NCBI GenBank assembly: GCA_036874045.1
Contig: CM072347.1
Location: 9,488,501 to 9,552,500 of the forward strand
Direction of reading: 5' to 3'
DNA length: 64,000 nt
Source of the DNA: Cymodocea nodosa
Lineage: Eukaryota > Streptophyta > Magnoliopsida > Alismatales > Cymodoceaceae
The position numbers and the translations under genes are program-made. Below the pieces are notes generated by a model that worked only from the letters and a program-made list of their open reading frames with translations, searched no databases and was not told the DNA's origin. Of the stretch, positions 21,068 through 33,281 are shown piece by piece (the stretch's first letter is position 1; each line of letters begins with the position of its first letter).

Positions 21068-23100
21068 ATGGCTACTGGAAATGAAAATTTTTCTTTATAT
21101 GAAGGCCAAAATCTTAATCGTCCTCCTTTATTTGATGGAATACATTTTGAATATTGGAAATATAGGATGACTGTTTTTCTTCAAAGTATAGATCATAAAT
21201 TGTGGTTCATGATTTCTAAACCATATACTCCGTTAACTACTCCTTATAATACTTGGACAATTATTGAAAAAGAAAATGAAACTCTGAATGCTAAGGGCTT
21301 AAATATTTTATTTTGTGCATTGAGTTATGAACAGTTCAGTAAAGTGTCGGCATATAAATCTGCTTATGAGGTGTGGCATGTATTAGAAGTTTCACATGAA
21401 GGTACTTCTCAAGTTAAAGAGACAAAAATAAACATGTTGATTCATAAGTATGAACTCTTTAAGATGCATCAAGACGAAAATATTTCTGAGATGTTTTCCC
21501 GATTTCTTGATACCATAAACTCTTTAAAATGTTTAGGAAAGAATTTTGGACAGAAAGATTTGGTGAGGAAAATTCTCATATCCCTAAGTTCTAAATGGTC
21601 TTAGAAAGTAACATCAATTGAGGAATCACGAGATTTAAATGTTTATACTATGAATGAACTTATAGGAAATTTAACAGCTTATGAAGTTCAATTAAATGAG
21701 TCATTGAGTCACAACAAACTAAAAATGAAGAAAGAAATAGCTTTCAAAATTAATTCAAATTCTGATATATCTACTAATTCTGACGAGGATTTGATTTTGC
21801 TGACTAGGAAATTCAAGAAAGCATGGAAAGCTAGGAAACAGCAAAGGAACAAAAATGATAAACCCTCAACGTCAAAATCACTGAATGACAAGAATTCTTC
21901 ATCCAGAAAGTATGTATGTTACAACTGTAAGAAACCTGGACATCTTTCTCCAGATTGTCCTATGAGGAAAAATGAAAAGTAAAGTTGGACAAATCAGAAG
22001 AAGACGGCTCAGAAAACTTAGGAAAAATTTTTACAAGAAAAAGGCTTTGAAGGTCACTTGGGATGACACGTTTGAAGAGTCTGAATCTAAGGAATTAGCA
22101 TCAAAATCTTCACATTCAGAAGGAGAACAAGAGTTAGAAGACATTACTCATGTGTGCTTCATGGTAGATGAGTCTGAGGTAATATTTAATCCTGAAAGTC
22201 ATTCAGATTTCAACTTTGATGAATTATTATGTGCTTATCATGCATTATTACAAAAATTTAAAGTATGTAAACTGGAAAATAAGAATATTAGAAAATCGTC
22301 ATCCATTATGGAAGAAGAAAATTGTTACCTGTCTACTACTTTAGAAAAGTTTAAATGTGATAATGAAAATTATGCTAGAGATTTGCAAAAATTTAGATTT
22401 AATGAATGTATCTTGCATGAACAAATACAGAATATAAATGCTGAAAAATTAAAGATAGAATCTGAAAATGAAATGTTGAGAAACAATATAAATGAACTTG
22501 AATTAGAGATAGATAAATTAAAACTAAGAGAGCAAGATTTAAATTCTACCATTGAGAAATGGAATTTAAGTCAAACTAAGTTAGACAAACTAACTAGTAC
22601 CCCTGCAGTGTCTTATAAATTTGGCTTAGGATTTGATTATCCTGAATATCCTGAATCTCAAGCCAATAAAGGATTTATTAGTTGCAGTTCAAGTAAATCT
22701 AAGTCTAAAATTCCTTTTATTATGAAACAAGGTAATAAATATGTAGAAGTAGGTACTTCAAGGGATGAATCATGTAGTAATAATATAAATCAATGTGATT
22801 TGTCAAATTGTACTTCTAACATGATTATAAATGTTTCTAAAAATCTTGTTTCTTGTTCTAGAAATTCAATTTCTAATGGTTCTAAAATTTCAAACAATTG
22901 TAGTAAACTGAAAATTCAGAAACCTGAGCATGTAATTTAATACACTAGTATTAGACCAATTACTCATTCTGCATGTGATAAAACTAAAAATTGTTGTGCA
23001 GAAAAAGATTTTGTATGTACGGAAAATTTTAATACAAGTACAAAATCTTTACCTTCGGGTGTAGTTGATTTAAATTCATGTTTGCTAGTTGAAACTAGTG
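21068..23100 (+). pseudogene. gag of element A, running into a protease deletion
   Basis: The ATG at 21068 (MATGNENFSLYEGQN) opens a UBN2-type gag. It is stopped by TAG at 21602-21604, resumes to the CCHC knuckle CYNCKKPGHLSPDC (21917-21958), then shifts frame near 21980. Next come KALKVTWDDTFEESES and a long coiled-coil-like region (roughly 22250-22580). The frame reaches 22940 and decays through stops. At about 23047-23051 the sequence jumps straight to the end of the protease region: compared with B, 639 bp containing the DSGASSHM protease are missing between two ATCTT copies. Confidence 0.9.
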
Positions 23101-24153
23101 ATGCATATCTATGACATAGAAGGATTGGGCATATAAATATGAAACTGTTACATAAACTATCTAGAAAACATTTAGTGAGAGGTTTACCAAAGATTAAATA
23201 CTCAAAGGACTTTATGTGTGATGCATGTGAGTTAGGTAAACTTCATAAAAACTCTTTTAAATCCAAAACTGATTTTTCAAGCAAGAGAGTCTTAGAACTT
23301 ATACATATGGATCTATTTGGACCAACAAGAATCATGAGTCTTGGTGGTAAACGGTATGTATTTGTTTTAGTAGTTGACTTCTCTAGATACACTTGGGTAT
23401 ATTTTCTAGCATCTAAGACAAAAGTTTTTGAAAAATTTAAAATGTTTTGCAATTTTGTTCAAAATGAGTAGTGTCTCTATTCAAAAACTTAGGAGTGATC
23501 ATGGAACTGAATTTAATAATGATCAAATGGATAACTATTGTAATGAGTATGGCATTGATCACAGATTTTCTTTTCCAAGAGCACCGTGTCAAAATGGTGT
23601 TGTTGAGAGAAAGAATAGATCACTTCAAGAAATGGCTAGAACTATGTTGAATGAACATAAGTTACCTTAAAATCTTTGGGCTGAAGTAGTAAATACAACT
23701 TGCTATGTTATTAACAGAAGTCATTTAAGACCTCATGTTAATAAAACTCCTTTTGAAATTATGTTTAATAGGGTTCCAAAAATTTCCTATATGAAACCAT
23801 TTGGCTGCAAGTGTTTTATTCTTAATACTAAGGATAAAAGGGGTAAATTTCAAGCCAAATCAGATGAAGGAATTTTTGTAGGTTACTCTACTAGAAGTAA
23901 AGCCTATAGAGTATATAACAAGACTTCTAGGACTATTGAAGAAACCCTCCATGTAAGCTTCAATGAAAATTCTCTTAGAGAATCTCAATCTAAAGCTGAT
24001 AATGATGATTTGATCAATCTTCCAAAAGAGTTAGAGATCAATAAAGAGATTGATGATTTATCTGAGAAAATAAAAAATATGAACTTAGATGATCAAACTA
24101 ATGATGAAAGTGATGGACTTTCAGATGTAGATGAGAATATTAAGGAAAATTAG
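23101..24153 (+). pseudogene. Integrase of element A
   Basis: Starts with the pre-integrase domain (RRIGHINMKLLHKLSRKHLVRGLP, given here as its neighbouring landmarks only, and CDACELGKLHKNSF). The core has HMDLFGPTRIMSLGG, KLRSDHGTEFNNDQ and GVVERKNRSLQEM, so the acidic triad is present. The C-terminal domain shows YMKPFGCKCFILNTKD and DEGIFVGYSTRSKAYRVY. A frame change occurs near 23460 and a TAA at 23668-23670. Frame 23761-24153 ends in an acidic linker at TAG 24151. Confidence 0.9.
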
Positions 24154-25806
24154 AGAAATTGGTGTTATTCTTCATCACATCCCATTACTCAAGTCATTGG
24201 TCATATTAATGAGGGAGTTAAAACTAGAGCTTCAGTAAATTTAAATAATATGTGTATGTTTGTTTCTATGGTGGAACCAAGGAATATACAAGAAGCATTA
24301 TCTGATGAAAATTGGATAGTGGCAATCCAAGAAGAACTAAATCAATTCATCAGAAATGATGTATGGGAATTAGTCTCTCCACTAGAAAATTAGTCCATAA
24401 TAGGTACAAAGTGGATCTTTAGAAACAAAACTAACGAAACTGGTCAAGTTATAAGGAATAAAGCTAGATTAGTTGCACAAGGGTATACACAGGAAGAAGG
24501 ATTAGATTATGATGAAACATTTGCTCCTGTGGCTAGGTCAGAAAGTATTAGAATATTATTGGCCTATGCTTGTTATATGGATTTTAAATTATATCAAATG
24601 GATGTAAAGAGTGCATTTCTAAATGGTTTAATTAATGAAGAAGTTTATGTAAAACAACCACCTAGATTTGAAGATATTAAAAATCCTGACTTTGTGTATA
24701 AATTGAAGAAAGCCTTATATGGTTTGAAGCAAGCACCTAGATCATGGTATGAAAGATTGTCTACTTTTTTAATAGAAAAAGGCTATATCATGGGAAAAGT
24801 GGATCATACTCTATTTATTAAGAGAGATGGTAAAGATTAGATTGTTGTTCAAATATACGTGGATGATATAATCTTTGGAGCAACCTCTGATATGTTGATA
24901 GAAATATTCTCTGAAGAGATGACTAATCAGTTTGAAATGAGTATGATAGGAGAACTTTCATATTTTCTAGGATTTCAAATTAAACAAATGGATAAAGATA
25001 TATTTTTTAATCAGGAAAAATATGCAGATGAAATGCTTAAGAAATTTAATTTTAATGATACAAGGATTCGAGGAACTCCTATGAGTACTACTTTAAAGTT
25101 AGATATTGATGATATAGGAAAATCTATAGATCAAAGAAAATACAGAAGTATGATTGGTTCTTTACTTTATTTGACTGCTAGTAGACCTGATATTATGTTT
25201 GCTGTGTGTGTTTGTGCTAAATTTCAATCTAATCCTAAAGAATCACACTTAATTGCAGTTAAAAGAATATTTAGATATATACAAGGAACTAAAAATTTCG
25301 GATTGTATTATTCTAAAGATAGTTCAATAGATCTTATAGGATATACTGATGCTGATTATGTAGGATCTAAATCTGATAGAAAGAGTACCAGTGGCACATG
25401 TCAATTATTGGGAAATAATTTGGTGTCATGGTTTTGTAAAAAGCAAAACTGTGTAGCACTTTCTACTATAGAAGCTGAATATGTTGCTGCTGCACTGTGT
25501 TGCACTTAGATTCTGTGGATAAGGCAAACTTTAGAAGATTTTGGATTATCTTATGATACAACTGAGATTTATTGTGACAGTAGTTCTGCAATAAATCTTT
25601 CAAAAAATCCTGTATTACATTCAAGAGCAAAGCATATAGAGGTTAGACATCATTTTCTAAGAGATAACATAATTAAAGGAAAAATTAAATTAGAATTTGT
25701 GTCTAGTAAAAATCAATTAGCTGATATATTTACAAAACCTCTAGACGAAAATACATTCTACAACATTAGATTAAATTTAGGTATTTGTAGGCTATGTGAT
25801 GTGTAA
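24154..25806 (+). pseudogene. Reverse transcriptase and RNase H of element A
   Basis: RT motifs: [71 protein letters not shown] at 24856-24867 and TASRPDIMF. RNase H: GYTDADYVGSKSDRKST, SWFCKKQNCVALSTIEAEY, CDSSSAINLSKNP, then the C-terminal RLCDV stop at 25804-25806. Stops are seen at about 24392, 24838-24840 and 25507-25509, all possible CAG/CAA to TAG/TAA or TGG to TAG changes. The RT catalytic residues are intact. Confidence 0.93.
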
Positions 25807-27384
25807 AATGCTTAAACTCCACATAAAAAGATAAATATTATTGATGATGTTGTTCACCTCATAGATATTATATACTTATTATAAATATCTAATGTAATAT
25901 CTAAACTGCTGCTTAAGATACTATGTCTTTATTGTAAAATCATAGTAGTATCTTATTGATTTTAAAGTAGTTTATCAATTTTAATGGTTTTTACAATTTT
26001 AAGTGTAAGTGTAAATGAAAAACATTAAATACTTCTGACATTTTGAAATTTTGATTAAATGTTTTCTTTGAATCAAAGGAAATGCATATGATCATGCATA
26101 AATTTGACTTAATTGATTAAACTTGTAGAATAAGTTATATGTAACTCATCTTAAACTGTTAATCAAAAGTATAAGCTTATAGAAACTGATTCACATTCTC
26201 AATACAATCATAGAAGTAAAAATTGTATGAGATTTGTGTTTTATTGCATTTGTATTAATGGAACACATATATACTATGCTTAAAACGAAAAGTGATTACA
26301 AAGTGAAAATCTTTGAGAGTTTATTGATCAGTTTGATCACAAGCCTTTTGTACTTGAGCAGATAGGTATGTAAGGATTGTTGTCCTGAAAAAGGATTGTT
26401 TAAATCTGGCAACCTAAGGTCCTGATCAGATCTAGGATTGTTGACTGAAAGCTCATTACACGGGTACATTAGAAAGCTCTTGTATGATTCAAGCTTTTCA
26501 AACTAACTTTTAAAGAAAATTATCAATATTTACTATCTTCAAAAGAAGAAGTTGTTTCATTAATTACAGATATCTTTGAATCACATATAGTTTCTACCAA
26601 TATGACTACTGATTTATTGAATCAACATTAGTACTTTTGAAAACGTTTATTTTTGATACATTCTTTTATTCTCCTTGAATTAATCACATTGAGTTCAAAG
26701 TTGTGTTTTGATTCATATACAGTAGGAATTGATTCTGGAAATCATTTTTGATGATGTTAGGATAACGGAAGTCTCTGAAAAAAATTTAAAAGTATAGTTA
26801 TACTTAACATTTATTGTCACTACAAGTATATTTTGTATTTTAATTGAATATATTTGAAGTATATTTGTAGGAGGAGGATTAACAATGTCAAAAATAGATT
26901 AATATAATTTAGAATACAAATCTTAGTTAATCTGAATTACTGTCCTCTTAAAATCTTGATGAAATAATTTAAAAAGACAAATAAACTATTTTAGATTCAA
27001 AGGATAAAAAGTTCAAATAGTTTACAATGTTCTCAAGATAATGTTAAGTTTAGCATGTGTGTTGTTTTCGGAACATTTCAGTTTGAAACATCCGAAAATT
27101 GTACTAACTAGATGTTATGTTAGATAAGGTAACGTGTAAAACTGCCTCTAAACAGCGTTTTACTCGTTAGGTTAGTTAACTCAACGAGTTATACTTGAAT
27201 ATTTCAGATACCTTGATTGAATAAACTTTATTCAATATTTATTTAATTTCTAAACCTGACTTCTCTTCACATTGAGTTATATGCCTAAAAACCCTATTTA
27301 AAAACTTATTACACGGGCAGTTAGGTTATTTGTAAATTTTGTCAAGAAAATCTTTCCTGCTTGTTGCTGTTACAACCTACGACA
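25807..27384 (+). other. Non-coding spacer between pol and env-like ORF in A
   Basis: About 1.58 kb, AT-rich, with no credible ORF. It is conserved in B (53122-54440 plus 60268-60517), which argues it is a real part of the element. The stretch 27118-27130 (TTAGATAAGGTAA) is the uninterrupted version of the LINE target in B. Near 27177-27200 it carries TTAACTCAACGAGTTA, a palindrome related to the LTR modules. Confidence 0.75.
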
Positions 27385-29652
27385 ATGGTCTCCAAGTTCT
27401 ACAAAGGTCGTGGCAGAGGAAAAGACAAAAGCAAAAGAGATGCAAAAGGAAAAGAAATAGAGAATGATGAAGTTCCATGTACTTGGTTCAAGAAAATATT
27501 TCGAGTGGACAAAAGGTTAGCAGAAATTTATAGAGATTACTTCTTTCCTCAGGGTATATTAGACGAAGTTAGACAAGAACTTCAACATATTGATGCAAAT
27601 ATTACATACATGGGTATTCGTAGTAAATTTGATAGAGAATACAGAATGAAATGTGCTGAGATTGCATTTTTGGAACAGTATGCAAAATATTTGGAAAAAG
27701 GTGTAGGTTCATCAAATAGAACTCCTCAAACTCCTATAAATAGTACAAGACTACATGCATTTGAGGAAGAGCATGAATCAGCTATCCCTACTCCTTTATA
27801 TTCAAAACAAGTAGAATCAGACATTGCTGTAGACAAAACAAAAGTTGACAGTATTCGAAAGGCCGTTGCAATAGAAAGTGTCTTAGAAGAATTAAAGTAG
27901 AAAACTTTTATGGAGCAATTTGAAAAGAAAACAGCAATACTTGAAAAGGAGAAACAAAAATGTTATAGAAGAAGGAAAGTCAGAAAAATTATGTCTTAGG
28001 AAACAAAGTCTATTGAAAAAGGAAAATCAGATGAAAATTTATTTCCAAAGGACAATGTATGTCTAAACATTGTACCTTATTGTGCATCTAATAAACACAT
28101 CAGTTTTGAGCATACTAAAACTGATGAAGATAATGAGACTTTATTTTCCCTTGCTAGAAAACTTGAGAAGAAATCCAAGTCAAATATAAGCTCATGTTTT
28201 TCTATTAGTACAAGTCCTGATGATGCAGAAATTGACAAACCAGAGCATCAGACACCTGACATTGAACAAGTTATTGCAGATATAATTGACAATGTTGAAG
28301 CAGTATCTAGTTCACAGGTTGAATTGTTTGGAGTAGCAGATATTGAAATTGTTAAGACTCCAGAAGAGCTAAAAGTTAACTAACCTTCTACGGAATCTAT
28401 AGAAGCAGAGTCTAAGAATTCACAACATGAATCAATGGAATTATCTGTTGAACAAAATGAACAATTATAGACAGATACACTGGCTATAGAATTTGTGAAA
28501 AAATTGAACTCTGAACATTCTATAGAGACTAAACAGATGAATGTTGAGCATATTGACAATGTTCCTAACACTTTTGAAGCTGAAGAATGAAGCTTACTTG
28601 AGCAGCCTCAAGATAATATTTTGGAAGAGGAACAACATGACATTCATTTTGAAGAAGAGGTTCCTGAAGATGAATTAAACTCTGAATCACGGCTTCAGGT
28701 ATCACCTTCTTTGTGTACAATATTAAAAATTCAAGGTAATGCAATTCATTTTAGATCTGAAGAAGCATTGTAGAAATACAATAATCTGATTACATGTCAG
28801 ATTCTGCATGCTCGTCCAATAAAATTCAAAAATTTGATGGAAATAAGAGATCTGTTTGAGTTTCAAGGCCTCATTAAATTCTTGCTAGTAGGAACAAAAT
28901 GGAAGCAATACATAAAGCTTATTGTAGCTTTTTATAGCAATCTGGACAAGAATGGAAATTTTATGAAAACTCAAATAAATGAACAGGAGTTTATATTGTC
29001 TCCTGAGTTAATTTTTGAAGTTTTAGGATTAAAGAATGAAGGTGTTGTTGTTACCAACAGATTTGACATTATAAGACAACTGGAATGAAACATTCAGTCT
29101 TTATCAAAAATTCTAGATGTATATTCTGAAATGAGATTAATGGAAAATCTGAATGCAAAGGCAAGATTTATTGTAAATATATTGCATGCAAATTTATTTC
29201 AGAGAGTTGGACACAATTTGGAAGTCAGTAGAAGCTGTTTATATGCAACTTATGGCCTGCTGAATAGAATTCAAATAAATTGGTTTGATGTTTTTATGTC
29301 TCAACTACAGCATATGAGTTCAAAGTTATTTTATGGTGATGCTGTATGTAAAATCCTTGCAAGCCAATTGACTTTATCTGACTGGCCTTCTGAAACTAAA
29401 GACATGAGAGCATTTAGTGTCAAAGATTTGCAAAAATTTCAGGCCATGCATAAACCTCAACGACAACAACAACAACAACCTGATACAGACTATATACAAC
29501 AACAACAACAAAGTTATTCAGTTGAAGCAGAACAGCAAACCCAGCTACCTCCTAACTTAGATGTAGTGCTTAACGACATCAGAAATGATATTAGGCATCT
29601 AGGAGATAAAATATATAATGCTATAAGTGATATACTTAGGAGGGGTCGATAA
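27385..29652 (+). pseudogene. Env-like third ORF of element A
   Basis: From ATG 27385 one frame of about 755 codons can be followed with stops at about 27898, 27998, 28381, 28468, 28588, 28771 and 29086. N-terminus basic (MVSKFYKGRGRGKDKSKR), then FKKIFRVDKRL and a Glu/Lys coiled-coil-like middle. From about residue 475 comes a compact domain: MEIRDLFEFQGL, IVAFYSNLDKNG, FILSPELIFEVLGLKNEG, LNAKARFIVNILHANLFQRVG and LYATYGLLNRIQINWFDVF. The end is Gln-rich (CAA repeats near 29465-29515). The same domain is found in B, C1, C2 and the Athila-like H. It resembles the plant-transposon domain found downstream of pol in Athila elements. Position suggests an envelope-like gene, but I see no signal peptide or membrane segment, so the function is unproven. 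Confidence 0.75.
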
Positions 29653-30133
29653 CTGTTTTTGTTTGTTTCTGAATACAAAATGTAATGTTTGTATTACTTG
29701 TTTGATTCATTGAACAATACATTTTTCTGTAAATGTGTTCAATTATTATTCTTGTTTACAGAAATTGCTGTTGTAATTCTCTTATATATGTATATATATT
29801 CTTTGTAATTATCTTTTTGATTAATGACAAAAAGGGGGAGAAATATTATAAAAAGATGATTATGATCTTAATTGCATATATATATTATAAAAAGAGATGC
29901 TATTTAATGGTTATTGTAATCTGACAGATGATAATTAGAAAACTGATACTTATATAATTATTGACATCTGAGAGTTTTAGTTCTGAGAGGTAAAATTTAC
30001 ACAAACAATAGAAATAAGCTTAAGTGAACTTAAGTCAACAAACAAGTTTGTTGAATTAAAAGTTAACCCAACGAAGGTGCTTTGTTGAGTTAAACATATT
30101 TCATAATTGATTTAATATGGTTTTGTCATCATC
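29653..30133 (+). other. 3' untranslated region of A with an extra polypurine tract
   Basis: No gene. AAAAAGGGGGAG at 29829-29840 is a second copy of the PPT, about 305 bp before the one that abuts the LTR. TTTGTTGAATTAAAAG and TTTGTTGAGTTAAAC near 30050-30090 echo the LTR modules. Confidence 0.65.
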
Positions 30134-30147
30134 AAAAAGGGGGAGAT
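30134..30147 (+). other. Polypurine tract of element A
   Basis: AAAAAGGGGGAGAT directly precedes the LTR start TGTTGAG. Primes plus-strand DNA synthesis. Confidence 0.9.
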
Positions 30148-31697
30148 TGTTGAGTATTTTTGTTTTGATGATGTGTGATGAATGAAAATAATCATATTTG
30201 CTCAATTACTATTGCTTGTGAAAAGAAATTAAAATCATCAATTAACATAGAAAAAGCTTACTGATATAAATACTTGTCTGTATTGGATCTGAAGTTAATA
30301 ACTAGTCGTTTCGTTGCATTAATTTCTCATTTAGCTAAATGTTAAGTTAACGTGTGTTTTTATTGAAAAGCATGATATGTTTTAAAGTTATATCTTCTGT
30401 ATCATGAATAGTGCACATTTAGACAACTCGTTAAGTTAGAGTTTTGTTTGTATAGAGATCACGTGAGAACTCGTTAAGTTAGAGGCTTAAAGTTAAAATA
30501 GGTCACGTGATAACTCGTTAAGTTAGTGAGTAAAAGAAGAGACGAACTCGTTAAGTTAGTGTTATACACGTGGTGAAATTATAAGTTACGAATGTTATAT
30601 TGTATCACGTGAGGTGCACATGTTTAACTCGTTAAGTTAACATAACTAAACGCGTTGAGTTGCTATATTGAATACTAAGGCAACGCATTAGGTTAGCGTT
30701 ATAAACTTAAGTTGTTACTTTTGCACGTGGTAAAATTCTTATTATAAAAACATTTGTTTATTACTAAATCGGAAAGTTATCATTTAACCTTCCAAAAGAA
30801 AGGTTAAGCTGGTTCGTTGAGTTAGTATAACACCACAGACTTAGTTCATTGAGTTAGCTACAGTACTTGTCATGCGAAATGACACATGGTGAACTCGTTA
30901 AGTTAGAAACGTTAAGTTATATATATATACTTGTGTTACTTGTTTAGTTATTAAAGTAACGACTTCTTATTACACTGATGAAAAACTTTTGGACGAGAAA
31001 GTTTATTTTGCAGGAAATTTTTCAGAGATCCAAGAATGATGATTAAAGAAAATTCGAAATATAAGCATGGGTTAGAACGTGTGTGTTTCGATGAAGGAAA
31101 AAGTAAAGACGTGAAGAAATGGAAAACTGGTAGTGGTTAAACATGAAGGATATGCATGAAATGAAGATACAGTATAAAAGACATAGAATTCTTGTGGATC
31201 AAACCATCCTTGCACACAAAATGAAAAATCTTTTTCAGGGATCAAAAACACCTCTTCAGGAAAAATCTCTCAAGTGGAAGAAAATTCAGTGAAGCATAAA
31301 AAGGTAAGATTTTCGTCACTGAAGATTTGAAGTATCAGAAGAAAGCAAATTCGGTGAAGCATAAAAAGACAAGATATTCGTCACTAAAGAATTGCTAAAG
31401 AAGAAAGAAGAAGAAGAAGAAAAATCTCAAATAGGGAGAATTGTTTTAAATTCCGCAAATTAGTTTTCTCTATTTGTAGTTATCAAATTGTATAGATGTA
31501 ACATGGTATCAAAATATAATTGCATCTACAATTTCTGAGGAGAATTGAATTATATATTGTAATTGAAACCTTGAATAAAAATGATTTTATGAAAACAATG
31601 TCTCGACTTGTTTTTGAGTTTTAAATTTCAATTATATTACAGAAAATATTAAAAATACACAATTCACCCCCCTCTTGTGTAGCCATACGATCCTACA
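30148..31697 (+). repeat. 3' LTR of element A
   Basis: 1550 bp, same ends as the 5' LTR. Relative to it, this copy lacks a block of about 170 bp that holds the TTTCGG/CCGAAA inverted repeats (gap near 30770) but keeps a segment at 30610-30660 that the 5' LTR has lost. These reciprocal indels show that the two LTRs are not simple copies of one template. Confidence 0.92.
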
Positions 31698-32888
31698 CTT
31701 ACAACACTCAGAGCTTTTTGGTATAAGCTCAATAACCAACATTTCTTCGAGCTTTCAGGTTGAAGCTCTCAACCAACAATGAGTTTTCAGGTTGAAACTC
31801 ACGAACCAACAATCTTTGAACTTTCTATCAAGGTTTGAGTGTAAGGAGCTTTTATGCTGTAGTGAATCTTTGCACGTATTCTTGAATATTGCAGACCTGA
31901 GAGTGTATCTAAAATTTTGTGTAGCTCACAGTATAATGTATGATCATTTCTCTCTATCTTTATCTTCTCTTTACTCTTCATATATACACCAAGAAGTATA
32001 ACGAACATATTTACTTCCAATAAATGTTTTCTATTGTACTAGATATGTAGCAGTCCCAAAAATAGTAAGTTACCGTTTTGTCTGATGTTCAGTAAGCAAC
32101 CTTCCGATTCCCTTTGATTTTCGAATGGTTATATGTGTAACTCATCGAAGAACATCTTTAACTCACCGAAAAATCACTTAAGTCTTTCTGCCATGTAGGA
32201 TTTCAGGTCGTACAATGAGCTGTCACCCGATCCGATACTTGTAACTATAACTTACCGAACTATCCTTTAATTGTCGGATAGTTAGCTACAGCAACCCTTT
32301 GAAATCCTTCTCATTAAATTTCAAACTGCTTTCTTATTTCAGCACGTGCATAAAAGAATAACTTACATTTTCGGAAAGAGGTCTATAACCTTCCAAAAAT
32401 TCCTGTTTTTCGGATAGTTAGCTTTCTAATTCACCGAAAAATCACTTAAGTCTTTGTTCTGGATTTCTACATGTGGGTAATTGAATGACTTGAGTTTCAG
32501 ATAGTTAGCTTTTCTAACTCACCGAAAACTCCATTAGCTTCTAGATAGTTAACTCAACTCTCCGATCATTCAATATTTCTTAACTGTCCGATCATTTAAC
32601 TCTCTAAAGGCTTTGTAAATTTGGATAGTTATTCTTCTAACTATTTGATGGTATTTCTACTACTTTACTCTTCGGATACTTAAGCCTATAACTTACTGAA
32701 AATTAACTTTCTTCCAAATACTTGGCTTAGTAACTATCCAATTTTCTTGTAGCTTTATAGCAGTAAATTCTAAACTACTTGATTTTGTTTATCTACCTTC
32801 TAATCTTTAGCTACACTGTCTACATTCTGAAATACAATATATTTCCTCACACAAGTTTTTGCATTATAAAAATACTAGGGTCCTAACA
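31698..32888 (-). repeat. Partial LTR G, related to the D family
   Basis: Ends ATACTAGGGTCCTAACA, like D's LTR end (TCTAGGGGTCCTTTCA), and carries the same kind of inverted repeats (TTTCGGATAGTTA 32408-32420 with TAATTCACCGAAA 32427-32439). The left part including TGTTAGGACC is missing: the sequence starts mid-LTR right after A. No PPT follows it, so it looks like a solo LTR that sat in the RT fragment on its right. No gene inside. Confidence 0.75.
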
Positions 32889-33281
32889 CTTGCTTCAAAC
32901 CATATAAGGCTTTCTTCAATTTATACACAGTCAGAATTTTTAATATCTTCAAATCTAGGTGGTTGTTTTACATAAACTTCTTCATTAATTAAACCATTTA
33001 GAAATGCACTCTTAACATCGATTTGATATAGTTTAAAATCCATATAACAAGCATAGGCTAATAATATTCTAATACTTTCTAACTTAGCCATAGGAGCAAA
33101 TATTTCATCATAATCTAGTCATTCTTCCTATGTATACTCTTGTGCAACTAATCTAGTTTTGTTTCTTATAACTTGACTAGTCTCATTAATTTTGTTTCTA
33201 AAAATCCACTTGGTACCTATTATGGATTGATTTTCTGGTGGAGAGACTAATTCCCAAACATCATTCCTAATGAATTGATTC
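32889..33281 (-). pseudogene. Inverted copia RT fragment of the A/B family
   Basis: On the minus strand it encodes NDVWELVSPPENQSIIGTKW, then [30 protein letters not shown] and YGLKQ at its end, the same RT segment as B 51670-52045. It is cut off at both sides: by LTR G at the RT motif GLKQ, and by the start of H at 33282. It lies in the opposite orientation to A and B. Contains a frame break near 33120. Confidence 0.88.

Larger units (their letters stand above)
19153..31697 (+). mobile_element. Element A: Sirevirus-like copia retrotransposon with a third ORF
   Basis: 12545 bp: 5' LTR (19153-20866), PBS (20869-20880), gag-pol (21068-25806), a 1.6-kb spacer, env-like ORF (27385-29652), PPT (30134-30147), 3' LTR (30148-31697). 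It lacks protease. It has no matching target duplication: TCCAA precedes and CTTAC follows, and the left flank is E gag while the right flank is a D-like LTR. The ends are therefore likely from two different insertions joined by recombination. B (45026-61932) is a sister copy. Confidence 0.9.

Noticed and set aside
26340-26470. Possible tRNA or small RNA in the A spacer (repeated GGATTGTT and GATCAG motifs)
   Set aside because: No cloverleaf or A/B box could be recognised by eye.
31792-32020. Open frames on both strands in LTR G
   Set aside because: Within a degenerate LTR and without similarity to the coding regions of the elements.
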